Positions 37,868 to 52,200 of a DNA stretch of 64,000 nucleotides are shown piece by piece. The stretch lies in NCBI GenBank assembly GCA_026874595.1, contig CM049307.1, forward strand, positions 32,654,862 through 32,718,861. The letters run 5' to 3'. Position 1 is the first letter of the stretch, and every line of letters begins with the position of its first letter. The position numbers and the translations under genes are program-made. Origin of the DNA: Sipunculus nudus (lineage: Eukaryota; Annelida; Sipuncula; Golfingiida; Sipunculidae). Below the pieces are notes generated by a model. That model had not been told where the DNA came from. It searched no databases and worked only from the letters and a program-made list of their open reading frames with translations.

Positions 37868-40133
37868 GGAACAAAGATAATTGCCTTAATTTAGTTAAAA
37901 TCATAGATCTATGACATTCCAGTTCTTACTAAGAATCATTAGAATTTACTCCTGATGGTGGCCTAAAGATAATATTATTTATCTATGATTGAATTTTTCA
38001 ATTGTTACAAGGATCATTAGCCTTTACTCCTGTTAAGCCTTAATGAACATAACAAACTGATGCAAAGTTTGAATACTTTAACCTACCTGACTACTACACT
38101 ATGAGGTTGCCTGGCTAACCGGTCCACCTCTTCTATAGAAATCTGATCAATTTTGTTGTAAACCTGAAGAAGTTTGGATAGCAAGATCAAATTTATAGGT
38201 CACATTATGCCTCTGTGTCTAATTTTCTGAAATTATAAAAAATAAAACTGTCAAAAAATCCAATAAATTGCACTTCTAACACAAACATGTTGATTTATGT
38301 ACTTCAAAAATAGGCACTTGAACTTCTCATTTTAAGGTGATTTGGAAATAAATATTTTATTAATTCCGTGTATTAGATGTTTAAGCATTAAAAAAACAAT
38401 TTTTTGCAAGTGATGCTACACTTATAAATTTACCAACTGAACAGAAAGTATTAGAATACTCCTTACATCCGCACATACAAACATACATACATAAAAACAA
38501 ACATACACAATAAATACTTACATAAAGACATGGTAGATATACTCTGTTGGCATTAATAACATCAATCAGGTCATCTGTACTGGCATCCTCTCTGAATAGA
38601 ACTTCAGCATTGAATATTTCTGGATTTTGTTAAGGAAACTTACCTGGTACTGAACAGTCATTAAACCACAATGAAGCATGACTTGTAAGTCTTGATTGCA
38701 AGTTGACTGAAAGATTACTTCTAATTCTCAAATATAAACCTACTCTTTGGTAAAATTTATACAAATTTGTATGAAGATATAACCCATTGAATTAAAAACA
38801 AGAGTTTGTGAGTAGTGCTCAGATCACCAAAAGAGCCACTGATGTTTACCATATTCAAGAGATTAGAGATGCAGAAAAACCATACATTTTATGGAAACAG
38901 AGTGACAATATGAAATATACCCATGAATTAACTTGTATCATAACTTTTTTTTTTTTATTTAATTTTTTTTTTGTGGAGGTAACCACCTCCATTTTTTTAT
39001 TGCTGACTTATCTAATTCTTAACCTAAGTATGTACATCTGCAGAGTTTCCATTTCTGTTTGGGACTACTTGACAGGGCGGAAGCACTCGCTTCCTATCAT
39101 TTTTATATCCTGGTGTCACCCAGGCCAGGGTCCTGGGTGTGTAATCGTCCCCATTGCTGGGTCATAACACCGAGGAACCCCCAAAGACGCACTCGTATGT
39201 GAGTGATACATGGTTGTGGGGCACAGCCTACCCATTAAGCCTGCAGAGCGCTCACCCTGGGTGAGGGCCGACCGTGAAAAACCTCCCCGCCTCGGCTGAG
39301 ATTCGAACCCACGATCTCCCAGCTTTGAGTCCTGCGCTCAACCCCTGAGCCACAGAAGTCGGTATTGTATCATAACTTACCATAATTTATTTTTTTTTAA
39401 AACTGTGTTTCCTATAACTTTCTCCACTTCTGCCCCGTTTCCTTAGCCCCTATAACTGTTTAACACTATTTCGACTCTGACATAAAAGAGTCATATGAGA
39501 TGTCAGAGTGCCTAGCTTATTTACATTGAGAAGAAAAATACTGTTGTAACTCAGCATATTGGTAAATCCCCCTGCATATTTTTTTAAATTTCTCACCGCA
39601 TGAACACAAGCATGGCTAGCACAGTTTAATGGTTGGTAGCCAACTTATACATGGCAAAGGAAATGACTTGTTACCATACAGATGGATCTTCAATTTGGTT
39701 TGCGAGTTCTCATGTATTCTTTTGTGTTAATTCATCACTTGCAAATTAATGTTAAGATAGGATGATCAAATAGGTCACAACTCAAGTAAGCTTACGAGTT
39801 CAATAAAAATGCCCACTGAGTCATGCAATCATGGTCAGAAACTGTGCTGAGCAGAAGGATACTGTACTCGTGTAGAATCATCTGGACCATTTTTTCATTA
39901 CACTTAGTCAGGGGTACCATGGAGTTAAACGCCAAACCACCTCCTTTCTTTTGCTGAAACAGAAAGCAATACATCTGCTACATGGTACATGAACTTTGGC
40001 AGAGATTCATTCAAAGACTTTTAGGATCTTTCTAAATCTTTCAAAGACAAATAAAATGCAAATACTAGGACATATTCAAATTCAGTAAAATTTTCCTTTA
40101 CAAACTTCTAGCTCTCCAACAAGAAATACAATG

Positions 40134-40203
<70 letters not shown>

Positions 40204-43200
40204 TATATAAACAGAATCTTATTAAATGTAAATTTAGGAAATGTTCATAATAACCAATAAACAAGAACTTTTAAATGAGGAACAAATAATAGCTTACAAA
40301 ACCATGACCATACTCATATGGGTCCTGTAAATGATGTATGGTAACACAATTCACAGCCTTTTCTAAATATTTTTAATGTTAACATTAATTCTAACATTAA
40401 TTTAGAATTAACAATAACTCAGGATGAGACAGGTACATACCTTGAAGTAAATATTTGGCTTCTGTTTGTTTAATCTAATTCCTACACTTTCAAGTTCTTT
40501 TTCAAGAAGAGTCCTGTGAGAAGAAAACAACCTGTTGGCATTATACATAAAAAGGGAAGAAATGAACCATGACTTAAATAATGTTGTTAAATAAAAGTTG
40601 TCCCTCATACATATGCTGATAAGTCTGTCTGTCGGTGTGCTGGGCTATTTGTAAAATCCAACTTGAATAAACTGTTTTAAACATATTTATTTCAGTTGCA
40701 TTATACAACTACCCCAAGGCAAAAGCAGACACACTTTATTTTTAAGGAAGGGTTACAGGGGGTGGGGGGTCGTCAACAAAAAGGAAACAAAGCTATACAG
40801 TAAGAGTTATCTTCTGACATGAAGGTTGTCTTTGTTATAAATTGCACACACTTAGGGTTCAGGTGTTAAACTAGTGGCCCATGGGCCATGACGCTCAGCT
40901 GAATTCAAGGAATGTTGAACAATGAGCAAAATGATTGCCACAGTGCAAACAAATCATGAATTTTGTGAAGAGTCCTTAGAAATGGGTTTCAGAGGGCTTT
41001 TGGACAGATGACAACTTCATTTGAAGGTCTCATAAATAGAAAAAAAATGCATAAAAATTTGAAAAAAATACAGGTAGTGAACTGATGTAGGAACTGATGA
41101 AACACTCCATGATCAATATATATCAAAAGAATCATGGCTATCAAGGCATTAGTTATTCAGATACTGGAGCTTTTGTTTGTATCAAATTTTGCATTATTCT
41201 GGGGGGGGGGGGGGGTACTTCGGAGCCCCATAGCTCAAAGGATATGGGTAACAGAGACCTAATTTCAGGTTTTCAAGGAGAATTTTGATGGACCTCCCTG
41301 GATATTAAGTTTGAAGATTCCAGATCCAGTGGTTAGGATCTGTGCCCTGTTAACAGATGACAGTTTCATTGCATGTCTGAAAAAAAGAGAAAAAAATTCG
41401 TAAAAATTGGAAAAAATATAGGTGGCGCCACCAGTCTGCAAGAAGTGATGGAACATCCCATGATCAATATTCATGCAAAGAATCATGGCGATCAATGCAG
41501 TTGTTATTCAGATACTTGAGCTTTTGTATCAAATTTTGCATTATTCTGGGGGGTACTTCGGAGCCCCATAGCTCAAAGGATATGGGTAACAAAGATCTAA
41601 TTTCAGGTTTTCAAGGCGATTTTTGATGGACCTCCCTGGATATTAAGTTTGAAGATTCCAGGTCCAGTGGTTATGATTTGTGCCCTGTTAACAGATGACA
41701 GTTTCATTGCAGGTCTGAAAAAAAAGAGAAAAAAATTTGTAAAAATTGGAAAAAATACAGGTGGCGCCACCAGTCTGCAAGAAGTGATGGAACATCCCAT
41801 GATCAATATTCATGCCAAGAATCATGGCGATCAATGCAGTTGTTATTCAGATACTTGAGCTTTTGTATCAAATTTTGCATTATTATTGGGGGTACTTCGG
41901 AGCCCCATAGCTCGAAGGATATGGGTAACAGAGACCTAATTTCAGGTTTCCAAGGAGATTTTTCATGGACCTCCCTGGATGTCAAGTGAGAAGATTCCAG
42001 GTCCAGCGGTTACGATTTGTGCCCTGTTAACGGACGACCGGACGGATGGACGGACAACGGACAAAGGGTGATCGCTATAGCTCAGTTGACTTTCAGTCTG
42101 CTGAGCTAAAAAGTCTTTTTGATAGCTCACATGTTTATTGAAATAGGACTTTACAAAAATATTCTGCTATTCTGTCAGTCTGACCAACTGTAAAAACAAC
42201 ACAAGTAAAAAATTACCGGTATCTGTTTTAAATATAGAATCATAAAATCTTAGATCCATTTAATAACCTCTTTAATGAAATGTTATCTTACATAGAAAAC
42301 AATGGTATATTTTATAACTACCTGTGGACTTCTCCTTTTGTTGCATCTAACATCATAACAACAAGATCTGCCGTCCTGGCCACAGCTATCACCTGGCGCC
42401 CTCTGCCTTTACCTGGAATCATTAAAAGTACATAAACATCACAATGACGTGTATCATCTAAGACTTTAAGTCCAATTTTGATGAATACAAAGTTTCCAGG
42501 CAATATCTTCCCAGCACACACATTACTTTTTTTAATTCACCTGTTTTATACATTATACATTGTTAAGGTTCTATGTGTCAGTAAACACAGTCCATAGGTG
42601 TTTGTTTACCATATCAAGACTGCATGACCAGATGTCTGACCTTTAACATGTGCTTGAACTCCGAAACAAGGAGAAGAAAAATTAAAGAAAAAATACAGAA
42701 GAAACACCAGTTTGGAGCTTGTAAAATCTTGATCTGTGAAGTTATGTGGTATGGCCACGTGGTAGCATGCACGCAAGTGTATCCTTTTCCCCATTTTATA
42801 GCACCCAGTGGAAGCTTATTTCCCCTTGTATATAGAAGTAAGCAAACAGTTTCAAAATGAAATATTGGCAGATGCCATAATATTATAAGGAGAGAACACT
42901 ATATTTCAGGTATATATAACATGCCTGGTATATATATAGCTCCCTTTAAAAAGTTCACAAAGTCATATGGGTTGATGTCAATTTACTGAAATAGAATTAT
43001 TCAAAACTCCAAAAAATATTTGATCTTAAACTATAACTGGATTATGGATCAGCAAAACATAAAGCAACAATTCCTATCAGGTATGAAAACTTGCCTACCT
43101 TGTGATGCACCTTCAATGATACCTGGAAGATCTAGCAACTGTATGTTGGCACCTTGGTACTGCAATCGATAATTTTCATAAAGGTTATACAAATTTCACA

Positions 43201-46200
43201 TAAAGTGTCAAATCACTTTAAGAAAAATTGAAGAAAGTATTTACAACTGTCGACTTGGATTTCACATAATAATGTATATTTTGAAAAAAAAAAATATCTT
43301 ACACTACCTTAAAACCTGAATGGCTTTATTTTGCAGTAACAAAAACAGTAATAGGTCTACCATCCTTCCCAAATTTGATAAAAATTTGGACTTGAAAAAT
43401 ATGCTGTTAACAGAAAAGATCAAACTTGATGGGTACAATGTGTGTGTGGAAGTTGAGGGAAAGATCTTCAGAAATTTACAAGTTATGGGGTCACAATGAT
43501 CTAAGATTTTAGCAGATTTGACCTAGAAGATAAAATTTTTGGAAGAGTTTTCCAACTCCTCCAAGAATCTGATGGAAACAACTTGTACCAAAGCTGAAGA
43601 AAAACTATGCAGTATTTAATAGCGGTGGGCCGATCATCGAGTGTTATCGAAAGTCAGTCGGTTTGCTGCCACTTTCAAGCGCTCGATTACCAAAGGCAAC
43701 TATCGATTACATCATAATAATGATTGTTTTCTTTCAAGACTGCCTTTATGTTATAGGCCAAAATTATTCTTTCATTTTTTACCACATTACGCGCTTCATA
43801 TAATGAGTTTGCGTTCCCAAATAACTCCCTTATGTAACGGAGTATGACACGGTAGATGCGAGAACGGAGGACTTATTAAATTTATTATCTGTAAACTCGC
43901 AGGGAGCTGAAGAATTTGCGGAGAGTTTTCTAACGAGATGTACATTGCAAAATATGGGCGGGATGGCTTTAAAATACTTAATAAATTCTCCAGGTCTATG
44001 CCAATTTTGCGAGATTCTCTTAGAAATAATATATTCAACCGATGCCAGGTGCCGCTGTTTAGGCCGTCCTTAAAAAAAATCTTTGTTGGGGCTAACCCGG
44101 CCGGTCGAGTATTTGGATTTCGGCTGGATTTTTTTTTCTTTGGCTAGTCTGTAATTTTTTTTGGTATGATATGCCCCAAGCGCACCTGGGCCCGTAAAAT
44201 CTGCCTTCATGTGCTAGAAAAACAGCCCCTCTATAGGCCTTACATTCTTAGATGTTCTTAATTGCGATGTAGAAAGATATTACCCGACGTTGCTGATCGT
44301 TTAATTTGATCCTTAAAATTAGTCTGATTGTATCTTTATACGTGGAAGAATTGTTACACTCGTGCGCGACAGGAGAATACCTGCCGGAGAAACGCAGGTA
44401 GAGTTTCACAGATAATTGCATATTTCTTTGATAATTGCATATATTTGTCTGAACCGATTAATAATCGATCATCAGTCGGTTTGCTCAAATCGATGATCGA
44501 TTATGAAAAAGGAACCGACTCCCACCACTTGTATTTAACTAGAATATCAGCAGAAGCTGACAAAAGCCCTCAGCCAAAAGAACAGTGTTTAGAGGTGGTA
44601 ACAGTAACAAGTACCAAATAACTGTTCTCACATGGATGTATATATCTGTACATGTCTCACTTATAAATTTAAAATGGAGAGGTATGTACCATGATTCATA
44701 ACAATCCACCAAATGCTTCCTGAAAAATAAGCTTCTAAGTTTTATTCTATTATAAGCTCTGTGACCTTGAAAAGTAGGTCAAGGTCACCCATCTTCGAAC
44801 TTGACCAAGATTTTGTTGATATACATCTTCACCAAAGAAATAAAATTCCTATTGCGAATCCTTTTAGAGATATCCCACTCACAAGGCCAAAGTTGAAAAA
44901 TTTAAGAAAAATTCATTAAAAATCAGAAATTGTAGGTGGCGCCCCCAAACTTGTGCAGCAGTTACAGACCATCAGTCCCTATGATCATAGAAAGTATTGT
45001 GAAAATCCACCCAATGGTTCCTGAGAAATAAGCTTCTAAATGTTTTTTCTATAATCAGCTCTAAAACGTAGAAAAATAGGTCAAGGTCACACATCTTCGA
45101 ACTTGACCGAGATTTTGTCAATATACATCTTCACCGAAAAAAAAAAAGTTCCTATGGTGAATCCTTTTAGAGATATCCCACTCACAAGCCCAAAGTTGAA
45201 AAATCCGATAAAAATTCATTAAAAATCAGAAATTGTAGGTGGCGCCACCAAACTTGTGTAGCAGGTACAGACTTTCAGTCCCAATAATCATAGTAAGTTT
45301 TGTGAAAATCCACCAAATGGTTCCTGAGTAATAAGAATCTAAGTGTTTTTCTATAATCAGCTGTAAAATGTAGAAAAATAGGTCAAGGTCACCCATCTTC
45401 GAACTTGACCGAGATTTTGTCGATATACATTTTTACCGAGGAAATAAAATTCTGACGGTGAATCCTTTTCAAGATATCCAGCTCACAAGATAAAAGTTAA
45501 CGGACGCCGGACGGACGGACGGACGGACGGACAGCTAGGGTGACGACAATAGCCCATCAGCCTAAGAGCTGAGGGCTAAAAAGTCATACTGTCATAGGGG
45601 TCACAAAAATTCTAAAATTCAGTAGAATTTACCTTGAATATCAAGGCCAAGGTCACGAGATTTAAAACTCATAAGAGAACATGTCAAAAACAACAAGTGG
45701 GTCAAATTTGAGGAAAAATCCCTCTGTACAATAGTCCTAGAATTCTGCATATTTGATCCTGTAGATCCTGCCCAAGGTCACCAGTTGGTATGAGAACATA
45801 AAAAATAAATTGTCTGTTAAATTTTAGTGAAAACTTCAAAAGTAATGAGGTTCACAAAAATGTTATGAACAAGTGGATATAAACAAAATGGCAACCCTAT
45901 GCACTCTTGGATCATTGCTGTTTAGCATATTTTTATTAAAGGTCCAAGGGATTATCTTTATAAAACCATATCTTGTATGGGAATGATTTTAATGTTTTGC
46001 CATTTTATACACTTATAAGTCTTTTAACAAAGAGTCCTATGTTACGACATCTAAACATTATTGGTGATGGCACAATACCCAAATTACAAGGTGGAATTTA
46101 TATTTCAACTAGACATTTCTTGGCACCGCAGGTGCCAGAGTATCCCCAGACATAGTAGGCCCCCCCCCCTTTTAAGAATAAACCCCCATTTTTAGCAGCA

Positions 46201-49200
46201 TATACTGACACTTGGCAAGAAATTATTGTTTCTTCCATCTATAAATCCACAATCTTTTTGAAGATGTTGGTCCTGTGACCTTGATCTTTTTAAAGATGTG
46301 TCCTATGACCTTGACCTTTGACCTCATGACCCAAAAATCAATTCGGGTCTTGCTTTGCTAATGGGATATATACAGTCAAGTTTGAAATCTATACATCAAT
46401 AAAAGTAGGAATTATCATCCAGAAACTAATTTTTGGACAGATGGCTCCAGTGACCTTCACCTTTGACCTTGTGACCTCAAAATTTATAGGGGTTCTTCTT
46501 CTCTTGGCAGGTAAACTACCTGTGCAAGATGAAAGATCTGAGATAAAATGTTTGGCTGAAAATGCATCCACATCTTTTTAAAGATGTGTCCTGTGACCTT
46601 GACCTTTGACCTTATGACCCCAAAATCAATTCGGGTCTTGTTTTTCAAATGGGACATATACAAGTCAAGTTTGAAATCCATACATCAATAAAAGCAGGAA
46701 TTATCATCTAGAAACTAATTTTTGGACAGATGGCTCCTGTGACCTTCACCTTTGACCTTGTGACCTCAAAATTGATAGGGGTCTTCCACTCTTGGCAGGT
46801 GAACTATATGTGCAAGCTGAAAGATCTGAGATGAATTGTTTGGCTGAAAATGCATCCACAATCTTTTTAAAGATGTGTCCTGTGACCTTGACCTTTGACC
46901 TTATGACCCAAAAATCAATTTCAATGCTTTTCCAATGGGTCATATACAAGTCAAGTTTGAAATCCATACATCAATAAAAGCAGTAATTATCATCCAGAAA
47001 CTAATTTTTGGACAGATGGCTCCTGTGACCTTCACCTTTGACCTTGTGACCTCAAAATTGATGGGGGTCTTCCTCTATTGGCAGATGAACTATATGTGCA
47101 AGATGAAAGGTCTGAGATGAAATGTTTGGCTGAAAATGCATCCACAATCTTTTTAAAGATGTGTCCTGTGACCTTTTGACCCAAAAATCAATTTCAATGC
47201 TTTTCCAATGGGTCATATACAAGTGAAGTTTGAAATCCATACATCAATAAAAGCAGTAATTATCATCCAGAAACTAATTTTTGGACAGATGGCTCCTGTG
47301 ACCTTCACCTTTGACCTTGTGACCTCAAAATTGATGGGGGTCTTCCTCTATTGGCAGAAAACCTATATGTGCAAGATGAAAGGTCTGAGATGAAATGTTT
47401 GGCTGAAAATGCATGCACAATCTTTTTAAAGATGTGTCCTGTGACCTTGACCTTTGACCTCATGACCCCAAAATCAATTGCAGTCTTGCTTTTCCAATGG
47501 GTCATATAAAAGTCAAGTTTGAAATCAATACATCAATAAAAGCAGTAATTATTATCTAGAAACTAATTTTTGGAAAGATAGTTCCTGTGGCCTTGACCTT
47601 TGACCTCAAAATTGATAGGGGTCTTCCTCTATTGGCAGATGAACCAAAAGTGCAAGATAAAAGACCTGGGATGAAAGTTTGGCTTAAAATGCATCCACAG
47701 TATCTTTTGCGCACGAGTCCAGTGACCTTGACCTTTGACCTCATGACTCTAAAACCTATAGGGTTCTTTCTTTAGTGGTGGGCCATACATAAGTCACGTT
47801 TGAAATCCATATGGCTATCAACACTGGAGATATCATAAGAGGTGTGTGATTTTCACCAAATATGGACACATTTAAGGTCAAGGCCACTCTCACGGTAAAG
47901 GTCATGACCCAAATGTAAACAGACCTCATCCCATAACCCATCTCTCTACATGTGCATAATATGAAAGAAATCTGTCCATTAGTTTTTGACTTATAATGCT
48001 TACAGTACTGTCAAGTGGCAATTATGGTGGTATTAAAAAGCGTAAAAACAAGAAAAGGATAATAGGTGGCGCCACCAGTTTCTGGTATATCACAAGGCTA
48101 TCCAAGATCTTCGGTCACCTTGATATTTTGACCAGTCCATGCAAGCTCACTTGAGATATTTAAGAATTTGTGTTATTTTCAGCAAAAATGGACCTATTCG
48201 AGGTCAAGGTCCCATAGGTCATGACCCCATTTTAAATAGGCTTCGTCCCCTTACCTATATCTATACAAATGTAAAGTTTGAAAAAGATCAGTGAAATATT
48301 TTTTGAGTTATCCTGCTCACAAGGTTTTTCTGCGGCGGGGGGACCGTCGTGAAAACATAGTATCCCGACTTTGTCTGGGGATACAATAATGTTTTCTTAA
48401 TCTTTAAGGTAAAATCTGCCGAAATGTAAAACTTTTGTGAACCCAATAACTTTTGAAGTATTGCATATTTGTGAACTGTTACCAATTTCATTTTTAATTA
48501 ACATAATCTACACAAAAAGCACCCCATACAATAATTGTTACTTCACAAAATATAATAAGATAAATGCCATCTGATCATAACTGCTTACCTCTATGACTCC
48601 TGGTATACAGGTGAGAGTTGTGAACTCATATGAAGCTTGTACACTCTCTGTCTTGGTGACAGTACTAAGCAAGGTGGACTGAAATAAGAGAATACAGCAA
48701 TTACTGACAGAGAAGGAATCACTGACTTTTCATTGCTGAAGTAGAATGATTATAATGTTACAATTATGCAAACAAAATAACATAAAACAAAATGACTTAT
48801 ATCAGATGGAAAATTTTATCTTTTATCTTAGGTAAAAGCCTAAGAATCCCAGAGAGTTTTCAGAGAGCTTGATTTAATCATGAATATAGCTTAAATATGT
48901 CATAACCAGCATGTCTTAATATTCCATCCCCAATTTCATATGGCAAAATATGAAACCCATCAGGAATGTTGGACCTGGTAACATATTGTCATTCCATGTA
49001 ATTAAAGGATAAATGTGTGTTTAGCTCTTCCTTCATAATGATATTTTCTCCTGGAATTCTCCCGCTTTAGTCCTCTCTGTTTTGTTCTGCTACATCCAGA
49101 CATTTCCATTTAATCCTGAAGCCAGTAGCCAAATGGTTCCATAGACAAAGAGGTGTTCAAATACATGCCATTTACAATAAATAACATTCTTGAAAATAAC

Positions 49201-52200
49201 CGTTATTCTGAACATGGACAGACCCTGATGGTGCCATTTTCCCCAGAAAATAAACTTTAAAGGCTTGCCTGTTGACAAAAATGCATATCATAAAATTATG
49301 ATAATAGGAAAGTTGACAGTACGATTACTGTAACTGTAAGATATCAAAATAAAACAGGATACCAATAAATGTCCCAACCCTTAATTACTTTCCCTGTTAA
49401 TTTTGATCCATACAATATTTCAGTCAATTTTTATACAAAAAGATCAAGTTGGATTAATTTTATTTTAGTTTCCAACTCACCTTTAAGTGTTTTCTTTTAA
49501 TGATTAAAGCAATATTAAGTACCCCTTCTTAAGAAAACTGAATTTTGCACCATCAAACTCAGTTTTTATGACAGACTGTTCAGTAGATGTAATAATCCTA
49601 CAGTCTACAGAAAAATCCATATAGATTTCAAACAACTGTTATGTACATCCCCAAACAAATTAATTGGATGTTCTCACTCTATGTTATCAACATACACAAC
49701 CACAGATCTGTTTACCTAAGCCAGTATGCATCTTACCTTTCCAACAGAAGGAAAACCAATCAATGCAACCCTTGCATCTCCAGATTTCATAACATCAAAG
49801 CCTTCTCCCTGAAAATTTAGGAAGCCATGAATACAAATCATCAGCAATTAATAGAACTACAAATCTGATAAAATCCTCACTATAATCGAGGGTTTGTGGT
49901 CAGGTACTTGTACCTGTGCCTAGGTACATCATGAGTAGGAAGTACCTTGTGCCTGTACCTCGGACTAAATTTTATGTACAAGGTATAATGTATTCCAGAT
50001 ACAAATATAATACTAAAAATGAACACAACTTGCATGCAGATGAAATTTATAAAAATCTTATTAAATTAAAGGTATCTGAATTGAACCATAGTTATCTAAA
50101 CCTGTAGTCCGGTAACCCAGGTACTTTCTAAAGTACCCAGATCTGTATCCAGGTCCTTGTACCTTACCATCTCACAAGTACCTGCGAATGTTCCTAAATA
50201 CCACCACTTGTACCAGACCGCTGCTTAATCTTACAACTATGACAAAGGCATAACAGGTGACATGTGACATAAACAAAAGCTCAGTTTAGAAGTTCATTTT
50301 TGTCTTATCTTATATAAGTGTCTTGAATATGAGAATAAATATACATATATATAATATATATTATACTACACTGTAACAAAATTATAAAAATATATATAAA
50401 AGATCACAATTATAAGACATGAACACAAGCAATGGAAACAAAACTTGGGTTTTGCTAATCCAGAGTTCGTACATAAAAAAGAGCTGTGGTTATAGGAATT
50501 ACAACCACACTAGCAAAACTGGATGATTAAGAACAATAAGGAGTTGTCTTTTTTTAAGATAGGGATGCTCACCTTTGCTCCTGCTTTGCCTGTTGGCTCC
50601 AGTAACTGAGCCCGGTACTTGGCAAGTTTTGCTTTGAGCAAGCCAAGATGATACTCAGTGGCTGAAATTAAAAGAAACATCATGTAATGATCTGTAATTG
50701 ACATATGCTGGTTGACACTACAATAGATCATTAGTTTGCAAAATACTGATTATTTTTTAAGCTATGGGAAATTATCTTCATATATTTTTACCTATACCTA
50801 TAACTAAATCCTATAACAGCTGGACTGTTGGGGCAGCAAGCCAACAACTCTAATCCTGTTATATCTCTTTCAATCACTGGCAACACTTCACACCCATATA
50901 AGTATACTGTCTTTTATGTGCAGTCTTTAGCATGTTTGATTTCTAGTCATTGATGGTTAGTGGGGTGAGTGACCAGATATGGTGAAATTGTATAAATTAA
51001 CAGGTTTCACAAAGGACAAAAAGTAACAGCTGGTCTTTATTCAAATGTATATTTTAAGTTAAATAAATTCCTGGAAGAACTACTTGCTTCCACAAAAGTT
51101 TGTTGGGAGATCTTTAGTCTGAAGTGTTATCAGCTTATCCTGTTTATATCACTTTTTACAAGCCATAATTTGCAGACACCATGGATTGAATATAATTTTT
51201 ATGCAGAAAAATGTTGGTTCATTGTGTAATAGACACAGCTAGTGAATTCACTCATTTATTTTTACAGATTTCTACCTGTGAACCCACATTTACTTTGTGC
51301 AAAAAAAACCCCACTTTTGGTGTTTTTGTCTATGATGTTGTGTAACATGTCCAGAAAAATACTGCATTTTCTTATTTGTTACTTGTAAAAATACTAATAT
51401 ACATTATTTATATTAGTATATAGTAGAAACCTATCAGGCATTAAACCCACATTTTTTGTATCAAAATGTGGATTCACTTTATTTTCTTGCTTATCTACAT
51501 ATATTTATGATGTTACCAGATTTTGTATATTTGTCAATGACTTCACATACACATATCACGTCAAGAAAATAAGTCAAGAAAATAAGTCAAGAAATTATTC
51601 TTATTTTTCCTAAATAACTTACATGAATGATAAAATATTAATAATGCACCTAAACCAAAAGAAGATTTGTTTGTGTTACCGGCCTGTAGCACATCCTTGA
51701 TGAAGGTCCATGTATGGACTAGTTTTGGGCACGGAAGACTGCAGACGGCTGCTGCTGCACCATAGCATGAGCTCACAGGTTCACAAAAAACAGAATAGTA
51801 AGATTGTGCAGTTTAACTCTGATGATGCCCTGGTTAAAATGTAGCCTGGATTCAAAAGTCGAGTCATTTTTTTATATCTAGCTACAAGTATCTTGACTGT
51901 GCCACTTATTTTTTTTCTGCCTTTACTTTTTCATTACAGAAGTTCTAATCATCATATTGTCCATCCATATAGGCACATATCTTGTCAAGACAATGCGCGA
52001 GTGATTCTATAGCCACTCCCTAGTTTTGTTCTGACTGGGATGTGTTATTATATTGTCCTGGGAAACAAGAAAAGTTGGCTTTAACTTAGAGAAGCATTCT
52101 CTAGTTGCATTAAAATCAGCTGTACCAATCACTTGCGTGTTTGTTCATCTTATTTAATTCACATCCTCCAGTAAACCTTGTATCTGAAATATTACTTATG

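Noticed and set aside
39290..39364. Possible tRNA gene on the minus strand
   Set aside because: Box A and box B are present, but there is no clean acceptor stem. The sequence continues into a SINE body with an A tail and a target duplication, so it is a SINE head.
40082..40264. Open frame with a long Tyr-Ile repeat (also 59080-59406 and 59163-59378)
   Set aside because: Produced by TA microsatellites.
42393..42402. GGCGCC in DRG2 exon 6 as a further copy of the GGTGGCGCC palindrome
   Set aside because: It encodes the conserved GRGRQ of DRG2 and lacks the flanking GGT/ACC symmetry.
46389..47775. Series of related ~60-residue frames on both strands
   Set aside because: They repeat with the ~285-bp satellite period and are by-products of the array.
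51561..51776. Minus-strand frame ([21 protein letters not shown]) followed by a GTAACA donor-like site in DRG2 intron 1
   Set aside because: No family resemblance and no partner exon; DRG2 is already complete without it.
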